Origin: Streptomyces sp. H27-H5
GTDB taxonomy: Bacteria > Actinomycetota > Actinomycetes > Streptomycetales > Streptomycetaceae
DNA: 64,000 bases
Assembly: GCF_026627505.1 (NCBI RefSeq)
Contig: NZ_JAPNLK010000003.1
Span: forward strand, 64,840-128,839
Direction: 5' to 3'
The notes under the pieces were generated by a model. The model saw nothing but the letters and a program-made list of their open reading frames with translations, was not told where the DNA came from and made no database searches. How positions within the stretch are numbered: the stretch's first letter is position 1; every line of letters begins with the position of its first letter. Below are positions 15,451-24,201 of the stretch, piece after piece. A program made the position numbers and the translations under genes.

Positions 15451-18003
15451 ATGTTCCGTACCGCCCTGCGCAACGTGCTCGCGCACAAGGCCAGACTGCT
15501 GATGACGGTGCTCGCCGTCACCCTCGGCGTCGCCTTCGTCTCCGGCACGCTCGTGTTCACCGACACCCTCGGCAAGGCCCTCTCGGGCCAGTCCGCCAAG
15601 AGCTTCGACAAAGTCGCCGTCTCCGTGACCTCGTGGGGCGCGGGCCGCAACGAGGACGGTGCCCGCGAGGGCGACCCCGGCATCAGCCGGCAGACCGTCG
15701 ACAAGGTCAAGGCCGTCAAGGGCGTCGACACCGTCTCCGCCCGGGTCTCCGGCTTCGCCGGCGTCGGCGACGAGAACGGCAAGCTCATCGGCGACGGCTG
15801 GGCCAACCGGGGCTCCAACTTCGCCCCGGCGAAGGGCGGCCAGGACCCGTCCTACGCGTTCGTCGAAGGCGCCGGTCCGACCGCCGCGAACCAGATCGCC
15901 CTCGACAAGGAGACGGCGACCAAGGGCAACTACAAGGTGGGGGACAAAGTCCGCGTCGCCACCAACGGCCCGGTGAAGGAGTACGTCCTCGGCGGTGTCT
16001 TCACCACCGAGGACGGCCAGGTCAACGCCGGCGGCAGCCTCGTCCTCTTCGAGACGGCCACCGCCCAACAGCTGTACCTGAAGCCGGGCTTCTTCGACGA
16101 GCTGTCCGTCAGCGCCGCGGCAGGCGCCTCCTCCGACCAACTGCTGGCCGACATCAAGCCGCTGCTCGACGAGAAGAACACCCGGGCCCAGACCGGCGCC
16201 GAGCTCGCCAAGGAGCAGGCCAAGGACATCAAGGCCCAGATGAGCGGCATGAGCACGATGCTGCTCGTGTTCGCCGGGATCTCGCTCTTCGTCGGCATCT
16301 TCCTGATCTACAACACCTTCACCATGCTGGTCGCCCAGCGCACCAAGGAACTCGCCCTGCTGCGCGCCGTCGGCGCCAAGCGCGGTCAGGTCGTGCGCTC
16401 GGTCCTGAGCGAGGCCCTGGTCGTGGGTCTGATCTCCTCCGCGATCGGCCTGGTCACCGGTATCGGCCTGGCGATCGGCATGCGGTCCCTGATGGACTCC
16501 ATCGGCGCCAAGATCCCGGCCGGTGACCTGGTCATCGCCCCGGCGACGATCATCGCGGCCCTCGTCATCGGCGTCTTCGTCACCACGGTGGCGGCCGTGT
16601 TCCCCGCGTGGCGCACCGGCCGGATCCCCCCGGTCGCCGCGATGGGCAGCGCCCACCTGCCGGCCGACGCCAAGTCCCTGCTCCTGCGCAACATCAGCGG
16701 CAGCGTCCTGAGCCTCGTCGGCTTCGCGATGGCCCTGGGCGGCGTGTCCGTGAGCGGCGAGAACGGCCGCTACCTGATCGGCGGCGGTGCCTTCTTCATC
16801 CTCATCGGCCTGATCGTGCTGCTCCCGCTGCTGTCCCGGCCGCTGATCGCCGCCGTGCGACCGCTGTTGGAGAAGGTCTTCGGCGTACCGGGCAAGCTGG
16901 CCGCGCAGAACGCCGTGCGCAACCCGCGCCGCACCGCCGTCACCGCCGCGTCCCTCGCCATCGGCCTGACCCTGGTCACCGCCCTGTCCGTGCTCGGCAT
17001 CACCATGGGCAAGGCCGTGGACCGGATGAGCACCGACAAGCTGAAGGCCGACTACAAGGTCTCCATGGCCATGGGTGGCGGCAGCCTGGACGCGTCCGTC
17101 GCCGAGGCCCTGGCCAAGGCGCCCGGCATCAAGGCGGTCTCCCCGCAGCGGGCCGACAGCCTGAAGATCGGTGAGGACTTCAAGGCGGCCTCGGGCGTCA
17201 ACCCGAAGGCCATCGGCGACCTGCTCAACATCGACGTGGTCACCGGCTCGCTGGACAGCCTCGCCAAGGGCGAGGTGGCGGTGGCCGAGAAGACGGCAAA
17301 GGAGCAGGGCCTGACGGTCGGCTCCACCCTCCAGGTGATGTACGACGACGGCAAGAAGGGTTCGCTGAAGGTCGGCGCGGTCTACAAGGACCTGGAGGGC
17401 CTGCTCTCCCCGTACGTCCTCGACGAGAAGATCCTCAGCCCGCACACCGAGAACCCGTACATCCCCGAGGTGTACGTCAACGCCGTCGGCGGCGAGTCGA
17501 AGGCCGGCGAGAAGGCCGTCCTCGACGCCCTCGGCAACAACCCGGCCATCTCCATCGCCACCCAGCAGGACATGCGCAACGAGATGGGCGGCATGATCAA
17601 CACCGCTCTGAACGTCATGTACGGCCTGCTCGGCATGGCGCTGATCGTCTCGGTGCTCGGCGTGGTCAACACCCTGGCCATGTCCGTCTTCGAGCGGACG
17701 CAGGAGATCGGCATGCTGCGGGCGATCGGCCTGGACCGCAGCCGCGTCAAGAACATGATCCGTCTGGAGGCCGTGGTCATCTCGCTCTTCGGCGCGGTCC
17801 TCGGTGTCGCCATCGGCATCTTCCTCGCCTGGGCGGTCGGCTCCACCCTCACCGAGACGGTGCCCGACTACGCGCTGGTCCTGCCGTGGGACCGGATCGG
17901 CATCTTCCTGCTGCTCGCCGGCGTGGTGGGCGTGCTGGCGGCCATGTGGCCGGCCCGCAGCGCCGCCCGGTTGAACATGCTGACCGCCATCAAGACCGAG
18001 TAG
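15451..18003 (+). CDS. FtsX/MacB-type ABC permease
   Basis: The product is 850 residues with duplicated FtsX-like halves. A membrane helix near residues 15-40 (LLMTVLAVTLGVAFVSGTLV) precedes an extracytoplasmic region. A three-helix FtsX core follows at about 265-395 (LLVFAGISLFVGIFLIYNTF, then ISSAIGLVTGIGLAIGM). A central pair of helices sits near 410-460, a second extracytoplasmic region at 520-700, and a second FtsX core at about 720-850. The motif TKELALLRAVGAKRGQV is repeated as TQEIGMLRAIGLDRSRV, both contacting the ATPase. The substrate is unknown; such systems export lipoproteins, peptides or lipids, or transmit force. Confidence 0.9.
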   Translation: MFRTALRNVLAHKARLLMTVLAVTLGVAFVSGTLVFTDTLGKALSGQSAKSFDKVAVSVTSWGAGRNEDGAREGDPGISRQTVDKVKAVKGVDTVSARVSGFAGVGDENGKLIGDGWANRGSNFAPAKGGQDPSYAFVEGAGPTAANQIALDKETATKGNYKVGDKVRVATNGPVKEYVLGGVFTTEDGQVNAGGSLVLFETATAQQLYLKPGFFDELSVSAAAGASSDQLLADIKPLLDEKNTRAQTGAELAKEQAKDIKAQMSGMSTMLLVFAGISLFVGIFLIYNTFTMLVAQRTKELALLRAVGAKRGQVVRSVLSEALVVGLISSAIGLVTGIGLAIGMRSLMDSIGAKIPAGDLVIAPATIIAALVIGVFVTTVAAVFPAWRTGRIPPVAAMGSAHLPADAKSLLLRNISGSVLSLVGFAMALGGVSVSGENGRYLIGGGAFFILIGLIVLLPLLSRPLIAAVRPLLEKVFGVPGKLAAQNAVRNPRRTAVTAASLAIGLTLVTALSVLGITMGKAVDRMSTDKLKADYKVSMAMGGGSLDASVAEALAKAPGIKAVSPQRADSLKIGEDFKAASGVNPKAIGDLLNIDVVTGSLDSLAKGEVAVAEKTAKEQGLTVGSTLQVMYDDGKKGSLKVGAVYKDLEGLLSPYVLDEKILSPHTENPYIPEVYVNAVGGESKAGEKAVLDALGNNPAISIATQQDMRNEMGGMINTALNVMYGLLGMALIVSVLGVVNTLAMSVFERTQEIGMLRAIGLDRSRVKNMIRLEAVVISLFGAVLGVAIGIFLAWAVGSTLTETVPDYALVLPWDRIGIFLLLAGVVGVLAAMWPARSAARLNMLTAIKTE

Positions 18004-18048
18004 CCCGGCCGAGGACCCGGGCCTCAGGCCTTGGCGGGCCACAGGGCG

Positions 18049-18083
18049 AAGGGCCCCGCGACGTTCACCGTCGCGGGGCCCTT
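18049..18083. terminator. Bidirectional stem-loop terminator
   Basis: AAGGGCCCCGCGACG (18049-18063) pairs perfectly over 15 bases with 18069-18083 around TTCAC. It lies between the permease gene and the convergent cyclopropane-synthase gene. Confidence 0.85.
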
Positions 18084-18100
18084 CGTCGTCGTCCGCCGCT

Positions 18101-19489
18101 TCACGGGGCCTGCGGTGCGCCCCACTCCCGGGCGCGCAGCGGCAGCCCCGATTCGGCCCTCGGGCCGGGCCGGACGGCGAGCACCTGGTTGACCCCGAGC
18201 CGGTTGTGTTCGAAGCCGAGCGCGGAGGCCGCCATGTACAGCCGCCATACCCTGGCCCGGCCGGGCGAGGTCAGGCGCACGGCCTCGTCCCAGTGCCGCT
18301 CCAGGCGGGCGACCCAGGCCCGCAGGGTGAGTGCGTAGTGCTCGCGCAGCGCCTCGACGTCGCGCACCTCGAAGCCGGCGCGTTCCAGTTCGCCCACGGT
18401 GCCGCCGACCGGGGACAGCTCCCCGTCGGGGAACACGTAGGCGTCGATGAACTCGTCGATCCGGTAGGCCTCTTCGTCGGGCTCCGGAGGGCGGGCGATC
18501 TGGTGGTTCAGCAGTCGTCCGCCGGGGCGCAGCAGCGCGTGGAGGGTGCGGGCGTACTCGCGGTAGCGTTCGGCGCCGACGTGCTCGGCCATCCCGATCG
18601 AGGAAATGGCGTCGTAGGGGCCGTCCTTGACGTCCCGGTAGTCCTGGATCCGGATCTCGATCCGGTCGGCCAGGCCCTCCTCCGCGACCCGCTTGCGGGC
18701 GTACGCGGCCTGCTCGCGCGAGAGGGTGATGCCGGTGACCTGGACGTCGTACTCGCGGGCCGCGTGCAGGGCCATGGAGCCCCATCCGCAGCCGACGTCG
18801 AGCAGGCGTTGTCCGGGCTTCAGGGCGAGTTTGCGGCAGACCAGGTCGAGCTTGTCCCGCTGGGCCTCCTCCAGCGTGCCGCCGGGTCTCCAGTAGGCGC
18901 AGGAGTACACCATCGACGGGCCGAGCACCCGCTCGTAGAACTCGTTGCCGACGTCGTAGTGGTGGCTGATGGCCTCGCGGTCGCGGCCCTTGGTGTGGCG
19001 GGCCCCGGAGCGTCGGACGGCCTCCTCGGGCGGCGGGGCGGGCGCGGGCCAGGGTCGGGCCAGGGCGACGAGCTCGCGGAGGGCGGCCCGGGCCTCCGGG
19101 TCGCGCAGCAGGGCGGCCGAGCCGGAGGCGGCGGCGGCCCGGGCGGGCAGGTGGGGGCGCAGGGCGGCGAGCTTGCCGAGGCCGACGAGGGGCTCCACCG
19201 CGGGGCGGGCGGGCGCGGGGTCCGACTCCCAGAGCAACCCGGCGACCCGGTCCAGCAGTTCGAAGAGGTCGCCGTCGACGGTGAGGTCTCCGGCGACCCA
19301 CGCGCGGGCCAGTCCGAGCTCCCCGGGCTTCCACAGCACACGGCGCAGGGCGCGCCGGTTGGCCAGTACCAGAATGGGTCCGGACGGCGGACCGGCCTCG
19401 CTCCCGTCCCAGGCTCGTACGCGGACGGGCAGGGGTGTGCCCAGCAGGGTCTCGGCAAGAGCGGCCAGCCGCGGCGCGGCGTCGGTCAT
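18101..19489 (-). CDS. cfa: Cyclopropane-fatty-acyl-phospholipid synthase family methyltransferase
   Basis: The product is 462 residues. It transfers a methylene group from S-adenosylmethionine to unsaturated acyl chains of membrane phospholipids. The SAM-binding motif is LLDVGCGWGSMALHAA (near residue 235). The substrate region contains HYDVGNEFYERVLGPSMVYSCAYW, typical of the family, and MAEHVGAERYREYARTLHALLRPGGRLL follows the core. The N-terminal 130 residues form the usual extension for phospholipid binding. ATG at 19487-19489 is chosen because the GGAGG eight bases upstream overlaps the alternative GTG at 19498. Confidence 0.88.
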   Translation of the reverse strand: MTDAAPRLAALAETLLGTPLPVRVRAWDGSEAGPPSGPILVLANRRALRRVLWKPGELGLARAWVAGDLTVDGDLFELLDRVAGLLWESDPAPARPAVEPLVGLGKLAALRPHLPARAAAASGSAALLRDPEARAALRELVALARPWPAPAPPPEEAVRRSGARHTKGRDREAISHHYDVGNEFYERVLGPSMVYSCAYWRPGGTLEEAQRDKLDLVCRKLALKPGQRLLDVGCGWGSMALHAAREYDVQVTGITLSREQAAYARKRVAEEGLADRIEIRIQDYRDVKDGPYDAISSIGMAEHVGAERYREYARTLHALLRPGGRLLNHQIARPPEPDEEAYRIDEFIDAYVFPDGELSPVGGTVGELERAGFEVRDVEALREHYALTLRAWVARLERHWDEAVRLTSPGRARVWRLYMAASALGFEHNRLGVNQVLAVRPGPRAESGLPLRAREWGAPQAP

Positions 19490-19558
19490 GGTGGGCACCT
19501 CCAGAAGTTTCGACCGAACGACCTACCCAGTTCCGGCACCGGACAATCCGGGGGAACG

Positions 19559-19602
19559 CCGAAGGGGCCGCCCGCACCACGGATGGCGGGCAGCCCCTTC
19601 GG
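19559..19602. terminator. Stem-loop between ndh and cfa genes
   Basis: CCGAAGGGGCCGCCCGC (19559-19575) pairs with 19586-19602 over 17 positions with a single mismatch. It lies 43 bases after the ndh stop on the minus strand. Confidence 0.75.
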
Positions 19603-19645
19603 GGACGTGCTGGTCGTGCTCAGGATCCTGCCGGAGCGCGCCGGG

Positions 19646-21031
19646 TCAGGAGGCCTTGGCCTTGGCGGCCGGGGCGGCGGTGGCCGCCGGGGCCGGCGCC
19701 GGCTTGGCGGCCTCGTAGAACTCCTCGCGCGGGGTCTCCAGGGCTCCGAGGGAGACGACCTCGCGCTTGAGGAACATCGCGAGGGTCCAGTCGGCGAAGA
19801 CGCGGATCTTGCGGTTCCAGGTCGGCATGGCCATGCCGTGGTAGCCACGGTGCATGTACCAGGCGAGCCGGCCCTTGAGCTTGATCTTCATCTTGCCCAT
19901 GACGATCATCGCGACGCCCTTGTGGAGGCCGAGGCCCGCCACCGCACCCTTGTTGGAGTGCGAGTACTCGCTCTGCGGGAAGCCCCGCATGCCCGAGATG
20001 ACGTTGTCGCCGAGGACCTTGGCCTGGCGCAGCGCGTGCTGGGCGTTCGGCGGGCACCAGGCGTTCTCGACGCCGGCCTTGCGGGCGGCCATGTCGGGAA
20101 CCTGGGCGTTGTCGCCGGCGGTCCAGATGTAGTCCGTGCCCTTGACCTGGAGGGTCGGCTCGGCGTCCACGTGGCCGCGCGGGCCCAGCGGCAGACCGAA
20201 GCGGGCGAGCGCCGGGTTGGGCTTCACGCCGGCGGTCCACACGATGGTGTTGGAGTCGACCTCGAGGCCGTTCTTCAGCACCACGTGGCCGTCCACGCAG
20301 GAGTCCATGGAGGTGTTCAGGTAGATCTCGATGCCGCGGGACTCGAGGTGCTCCTTGCCCCAGGTGCCGAGCTTCGGCCCGACCTCGGGAAGGATCTTGT
20401 CGGCCGCGTCCACCAGCACGAAGCGCATGTCCTCGCGCTTGATGGTGGTGTAGTACTTCACGGCGTCGCGGGCCATGTCCTCGACCTCACCGATGGTCTC
20501 CGCGCCGGCGAAGCCGCCGCCGACGAAGACGAAGGTGAGGGCCTTGCGGCGGACGTTCTCGTCCGTCGTGGACTCGGCCTTGTCGAGCTGCTCCAGCACG
20601 TGGTTGCGCAGACCGATGCCCTCTTCGACGCCCTTCATGCCGATGCCCTGTTCGGCCAGGCCGGGGATCGGGAAGGTGCGGGAGACGGCGCCGAGCGCGA
20701 TCACCAGGTAGTCGAAGGGCAGCTCGTACGCCTCGCCGACCAGCGGCGTGACGACGGCGACCTTGCGGTCCTGGTCGATGGTCGTGACCCGGCCGGTGAG
20801 GACCTCCGCCTTGGGCAGCACGCGTCGCAGCGGGACGACGACGTGCCGAGGCGAGATGCTGCCTGCGGCCACTTCAGGGAGGAAGGGCTGGTAGGTCATG
20901 TACGAGCGCGGGTCGACGACCGTGACGGTCGCCTCGCCGTAGCGCATCTTCTTCATGATGCGCTTGGCTGCGTACAGGCCTACGTACCCACCTCCTACAA
21001 CGAGGATCCTGGGACGCTCCGTGGTGCTCAT
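19646..21031 (-). CDS. ndh: Type II NADH dehydrogenase
   Basis: The product is 461 residues. This single-subunit flavoenzyme passes electrons from NADH to menaquinone without pumping protons and is attached peripherally to the inner face of the membrane. The FAD motif ILVVGGGYVGLYAAKRI lies at residues 10-26 and the NADH motif LTFVFVGGGFAGAETIGEVEDM near residue 175. The FAD C-terminal motif TAGDNAQVPD is near 310, and the segment HSNKGAVAGLG is typical of NDH-2. The tail ends in Ala- and Pro-rich repeats (APAPAATAAPAAKAKAS). A Rex-type operator 34 bases upstream suggests repression when NADH is low. Confidence 0.93.
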   Translation of the reverse strand: MSTTERPRILVVGGGYVGLYAAKRIMKKMRYGEATVTVVDPRSYMTYQPFLPEVAAGSISPRHVVVPLRRVLPKAEVLTGRVTTIDQDRKVAVVTPLVGEAYELPFDYLVIALGAVSRTFPIPGLAEQGIGMKGVEEGIGLRNHVLEQLDKAESTTDENVRRKALTFVFVGGGFAGAETIGEVEDMARDAVKYYTTIKREDMRFVLVDAADKILPEVGPKLGTWGKEHLESRGIEIYLNTSMDSCVDGHVVLKNGLEVDSNTIVWTAGVKPNPALARFGLPLGPRGHVDAEPTLQVKGTDYIWTAGDNAQVPDMAARKAGVENAWCPPNAQHALRQAKVLGDNVISGMRGFPQSEYSHSNKGAVAGLGLHKGVAMIVMGKMKIKLKGRLAWYMHRGYHGMAMPTWNRKIRVFADWTLAMFLKREVVSLGALETPREEFYEAAKPAPAPAATAAPAAKAKAS

Positions 21032-21064
21032 GGAACGAGTATCCAGCACCCCCAGGGGTGACGC

Positions 21065-21082
21065 TCGTGAGCCCCTTCACAA
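21065..21082. promoter_or_regulatory. Rex operator upstream of ndh
   Basis: On the minus strand the site reads TTGTGAAGGGGCTCACGA, matching the Rex consensus TTGTGAANNNNTTCACAA at 12 of 14 defined positions. Rex senses the NADH/NAD+ ratio and represses respiratory genes. From memory, ndh is a Rex target in S. coelicolor. Confidence 0.75.
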
Positions 21083-21349
21083 GGAGCTTCCCACCCTCTG
21101 CTACACTGCGCCGCCCACGTGACCCAGGTCATGGCGGGAATCGGGAACCACGGTGTAACGGGATACGTTGTACACCAGTCCTGAACTGGCCTGAAGGCCT
21201 TCGAGCGGAGTAGACCACCGGGTTCGTGGATACCTACCGACGCCCCTCGCCGCTGTCCGCGATTCGCACGAACGCTCGCCCGAAACGGGCCTGTGGACCC
21301 CCTGAGGGGGCCGAACGGCCCCCACGTTGACCCCGCAGGCCTTTTTTCC
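21083..21349. other. ndh upstream region with inverted repeats
   Basis: This gap has no convincing gene. TGACCCAGGTCA (21120-21131) is a perfect palindrome. GGTGTA (21152-21157) and TACACC (21171-21176) form an inverted repeat with 13 bases between. GGGGGCC (21306-21312) pairs with GGCCCCC (21317-21323) as a stem-loop. The region lies between two Rex-like sites and probably holds the ndh promoter or promoters. Confidence 0.45.
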
Positions 21350-21367
21350 TTGTGAAGAACTTCACGA
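21350..21367. promoter_or_regulatory. Second, better Rex-like operator
   Basis: The plus strand reads TTGTGAAGAACTTCACGA, matching TTGTGAANNNNTTCACAA at 13 of 14 defined positions. It lies 319 bases upstream of ndh and about 95 bases past the end of the decayed kinase locus. A distal ndh promoter or co-operative binding is possible. Confidence 0.6.
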
Positions 21368-21462
21368 ACCTGGTGGGGAGGAAGGGACTTTCGGCCCCCG
21401 AAGCTGCCTTTCGAAGGGTCTCGGCCGGATGGAGCAGCCCGTTGGACGGGTCGCGGGGAGCT

Positions 21463-23452
21463 TCAGTCGCGAAGCCTGATGCTCCCCCGTCTCCTCGGCC
21501 CGTCGAACTTGCGGGGGTCGAGGACCGGCCGCTCGCGGGGACGAGCCGCCTCCAAAGCGATCTGCCGCCGTCCGGCCAGCGCGATGCGCCACTGGCCCAG
21601 GTCCGGCCGCGTCCCGTGGCCGCGCCGGCCGGTGCCAGCGGATCGCGCCAGTCCGGGGTCTCCGCCTGGGCGAGCACCGGGTCGGCGCCCACCAGGCGGG
21701 CGCCGTCGCAGTCGATGAGGTGGACGGCGGGTTCGGGGCGGACCGTCCACAGCACGTTGGCCTCGGACAGGTCGCCGAAACCGAGGCCCGTCGCGTGCAG
21801 CCGGTCGACGAGCTCGACGAGCGCGACCACGAGGGCCAACCGCTCGGCCGGCGAGGGCTGGACGACCCCCTGCCAGGCAGCCTTGCCCGGGCGGAGCAGG
21901 AAGGCCAGCTCGGTCAGCTTCGTCGAGCCGTCCGCGGTCGCCCACCGCATGGAGGCGGGAGCCTCGTTCATCAGGAACCCGGTGACCCGGCCGGCGTCCA
22001 CGCCGCGGCACGGCGGCCAGGCCGTCGACGCGTCCAGCCGGTCGCGCTCCTCGGCCCGCAGCCCGAGCCGTACGGAGACCAGGCCGGCCAGCGAGTCCCT
22101 CGCGACGCGGTGCGGTTCCCGGTAGCTCTTGTAGAGCAGGCCGGGCCGCCCGGCCAGCGTGCGCACCTCGCCCTGGCCGCCGTCACCGACGATCTCGCGG
22201 CACACGAGGTGGGACCCGAGGTGCGAGCGCGGTACGGAGCCGACCCCGTCCGCGACGCCCAGCAGGAGCACCCCGGTGTCCTCGCCCGGCGCCCCCAACC
22301 GGGCCACCACCACCGCGTCCTGCCGGGGCTCCGCGTGGTAGCGATGGGAGTCGCCCCGCACGGACGCGGCCCGTACGGTCAACGGGCCGTGGGTCGCCCC
22401 GTCGACGACGGTGTCCGGGAGGACCGCGCCGTCCACGTCCGCCCGGGCTCCGACCGGCGCCCCGGGCCCGGGAGCGGGGTGAACCGCGGCCGCGGCGGCC
22501 TCCTCATCGTCGGGCCGTCCTGATCGGATCGTCCTGCGGGTGCGCGTCTCCAGGCGGGAGGTGCGCTGTTCCAGCGGGTCGGTGAGCGCGGCGACGGCGC
22601 GGCCGACCTCGCCGGCGTTCGTCAGTACGGCCGCCTCGACCCGGGCGACGGCCCGTTCCAGCGGGAGCACGGCGGAGTCGAGGGCGTCGAGCCGGGTGTC
22701 GGCGGCCTCGACCGACGCGGCGAGCGAGGTCGCGACCGCGCCGAGCGCTCGTGGGCGCGCACCGCGTTCTCCCCGAGCCTGCCGAGGTTCGCGGCGGCTC
22801 CGGTGAGCTCCGCCGTGAACCGTCGGGGGGAGGAGAGCCGCTGTTCGTTGAGCAGCAACTGGGCCCGGGTGAGCAGCGGGACGAGCAGGGCGAGCAGTTC
22901 GTCGGCGGTGCGCCGTGCCTGGTCCGCCCGGTGTTCCGTACGGGTTCTGCGCACCCCGTGCACGGCGGCGAGCAGGAACAGCAGGAGGATGACGGCGGTG
23001 GCCGATCCGGCGACGTGTCCGAAGGTGGACCAGTCGGCCAGCCGGCCCTCGAAGCCGGACTGCCACAGTTGCAGGAAGGGGCGGGCGGCGGATTTCGGGT
23101 CCTCGCCGATGAGTGTCCGGTAGGCGTCCGCGGCTCGGCTGAGGCCGAACCAGGTGAACAACAGCGGCAGGAACACGAGGGTGCCGATGGCGACCTCCAG
23201 CAGGGCCCAGGCCCGGTGTTCCGGTGCCTCGGCCAGGGCGGCGCTCACGCTCTCCGGCCGCGCGTAGGCCTGGAGGAGATCGAGTTCGGTCCAGGGTTCG
23301 ATGTCGCCGTCGCCCAGCCCCTGGAGGGCGTCGGCCAGCGACTTCAGCTCGTCCCGACGGGAGCCGAGCCCCGGCTTGTCCGCCAGTTCGTTGAGCTGTG
23401 TGGCGACGACGGAGGCCGTCGCCAGTGCCCCAACGGGCGTGTCCACCCCCAT
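21463..23452 (-). pseudogene. Decayed membrane protein-PP2C-kinase locus
   Basis: Read on the minus strand, three gene parts run together with breaks. From 23452 a membrane protein is readable: MGVDTPVGALATASVVATQLN, two hydrophobic segments near ALLEVAIGTLVFLPLLFTWFG and ATAVILLLFLLAAVHGV, then coiled coil. Near 22745 the coding sense jumps frame, from VRAHERSA to ALGAVATSLAASVEAADTR. A PP2C phosphatase start follows (TVRAASVRGDSHRYHAEPRQD, VADGVGS), but after LVCREIV it passes straight into a kinase N-terminus (GDGGQGEVRTL, LYKSYREPHRV). About two thirds of the phosphatase is therefore missing. The kinase keeps GDLSEANVLWT and LIDCDGARL, loses its middle after DWRDPLAPAG, and resumes in another frame with LGQWRIALAGRRQIALE. 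Several independent lesions make this a remnant. Confidence 0.7.
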
Positions 23453-23574
23453 GGAAGACGTGGGGTGGGGCCCCGCACCGGCACGTCGTGCCGAACACCG
23501 CGCCGCCGCGCGCGCCCGGCCCACCCGGGCCCCCGGAGGGCGCGCGCGGTCGCCGGATCAGTCCCCCCTCGCCC

Positions 23575-23603
23575 GTGTACACAATGCTGCGTACACTGTT
23601 GTC
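23575..23603 (+). promoter_or_regulatory. Toxin-antitoxin promoter and operator, probably leaderless
   Basis: GTGTAC (23575-23580) and GTACAC (23591-23596) form an inverted repeat 10 bases apart, as expected for an autoregulating antitoxin. TACACT (23592-23597) is a fair -10 hexamer only six bases before the ATG and no ribosome site is visible, which suggests a leaderless transcript. Confidence 0.55.
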
Positions 23604-23876
23604 ATGAGCGAGAACGCTGTGACCGTGCGCGAGGCCCGCGCCCACCTCGCGGACCACATCAACCGCGCCGAGCAGGGTGATCCCACGATCATCACGCGCA
23701 ATGGCGCCCCGGTGGCCGCGTTGATTCCGATCGCGGACTTCCACGCGCTCGAAGAGGCGGCCGACGAGCTGCTCGCCCGGGAAGCCGAGGCCGTACTGGC
23801 CGAAGGCGGGCCGACCGTGACCATGGCCGAGCTGCTGGCCGACCTGTTCAGCGAACGGGGTGACGACGCGGCGTGA
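23604..23876 (+). CDS. Phd/YefM family antitoxin
   Basis: The product is 90 residues. The N-terminal half (VTVREARAHLADHINRAEQGDPTIITRNGAPVAALIPI) is the classical Phd/YefM fold that dimerises and binds DNA. The acidic C-terminus (EEAADELLAREAEAVLAEGG) would wrap around the toxin. It neutralises and co-represses with the RelE-type toxin, whose GTG start overlaps this stop. A chromosomal type II toxin-antitoxin module is the natural reading. Confidence 0.9.
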   Translation: MSENAVTVREARAHLADHINRAEQGDPTIITRNGAPVAALIPIADFHALEEAADELLAREAEAVLAEGGPTVTMAELLADLFSERGDDAA

Positions 23877-24142
23877 AGTACGCGTTCCGGTTCACCACCG
23901 CGGCGCAACGGCAGCTTCGGTCGATCGACCGCCCTGCGGCCATGCGCATCCTCGCCGCCCTGACGGCGCTGGGGGACGATCCCTACCGCGAGGACGCCGA
24001 CGTCAAGAAGCTCACCGGCCCGTCCGGCCTCTACCGCCTCCGCGTCGGCAGCCACCGGATCGCCTACCAGGTACGGGACGGCGAACTCGTCATCCTCGTC
24101 GTCAAGGTCGGCGACCGCCGTGACGTCTACCGCGGCATCTGA
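23873..24142 (+). CDS. RelE/ParE-type toxin
   Basis: The product is 89 residues. The sequence KYAFRFTTAAQRQLRSIDRP, then KKLTGPSGLYRLRVGSHRIAY and VILVVKVGDRRDVYR, is the compact RelE/ParE fold. The basic residues in RLRVGSHRIAY and the C-terminal DRRDVYR correspond to the mRNA-contacting and catalytic region of RelE-type ribosome-dependent endoribonucleases. A ParE-type gyrase poison is less likely but not excluded. GTG at 23873 overlaps the antitoxin stop by four bases, implying translational coupling. An 18-base perfect stem-loop follows. Confidence 0.9.
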   Translation: MKYAFRFTTAAQRQLRSIDRPAAMRILAALTALGDDPYREDADVKKLTGPSGLYRLRVGSHRIAYQVRDGELVILVVKVGDRRDVYRGI

Positions 24143-24146
24143 CGAC

Positions 24147-24186
24147 GAGGGAGGTGCTCCGGCCGGTCGGCCGGAGCACCTCCCTC
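24147..24186. terminator. Bidirectional stem-loop terminator
   Basis: Bases 24147-24164 (starting GAGGGAGGTGCTCC) pair perfectly over 18 positions with 24169-24186 around a GGTC loop, between the toxin gene and the convergent phosphatase gene. Confidence 0.88.
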
Positions 24187-24201
24187 ATGTGGTTCACCGG
24201 G

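Noticed and set aside
15124..18042. 972-codon minus-strand frame antisense to the ABC permease
   Set aside because: Its His-, Asp- and Gly-rich composition is the mirror of the permease codons.
21101..21325. Possible 74-codon minus-strand gene upstream of ndh
   Set aside because: It overlaps regulatory palindromes, has no recognisable domain and a weak start; I treat the region as control DNA.
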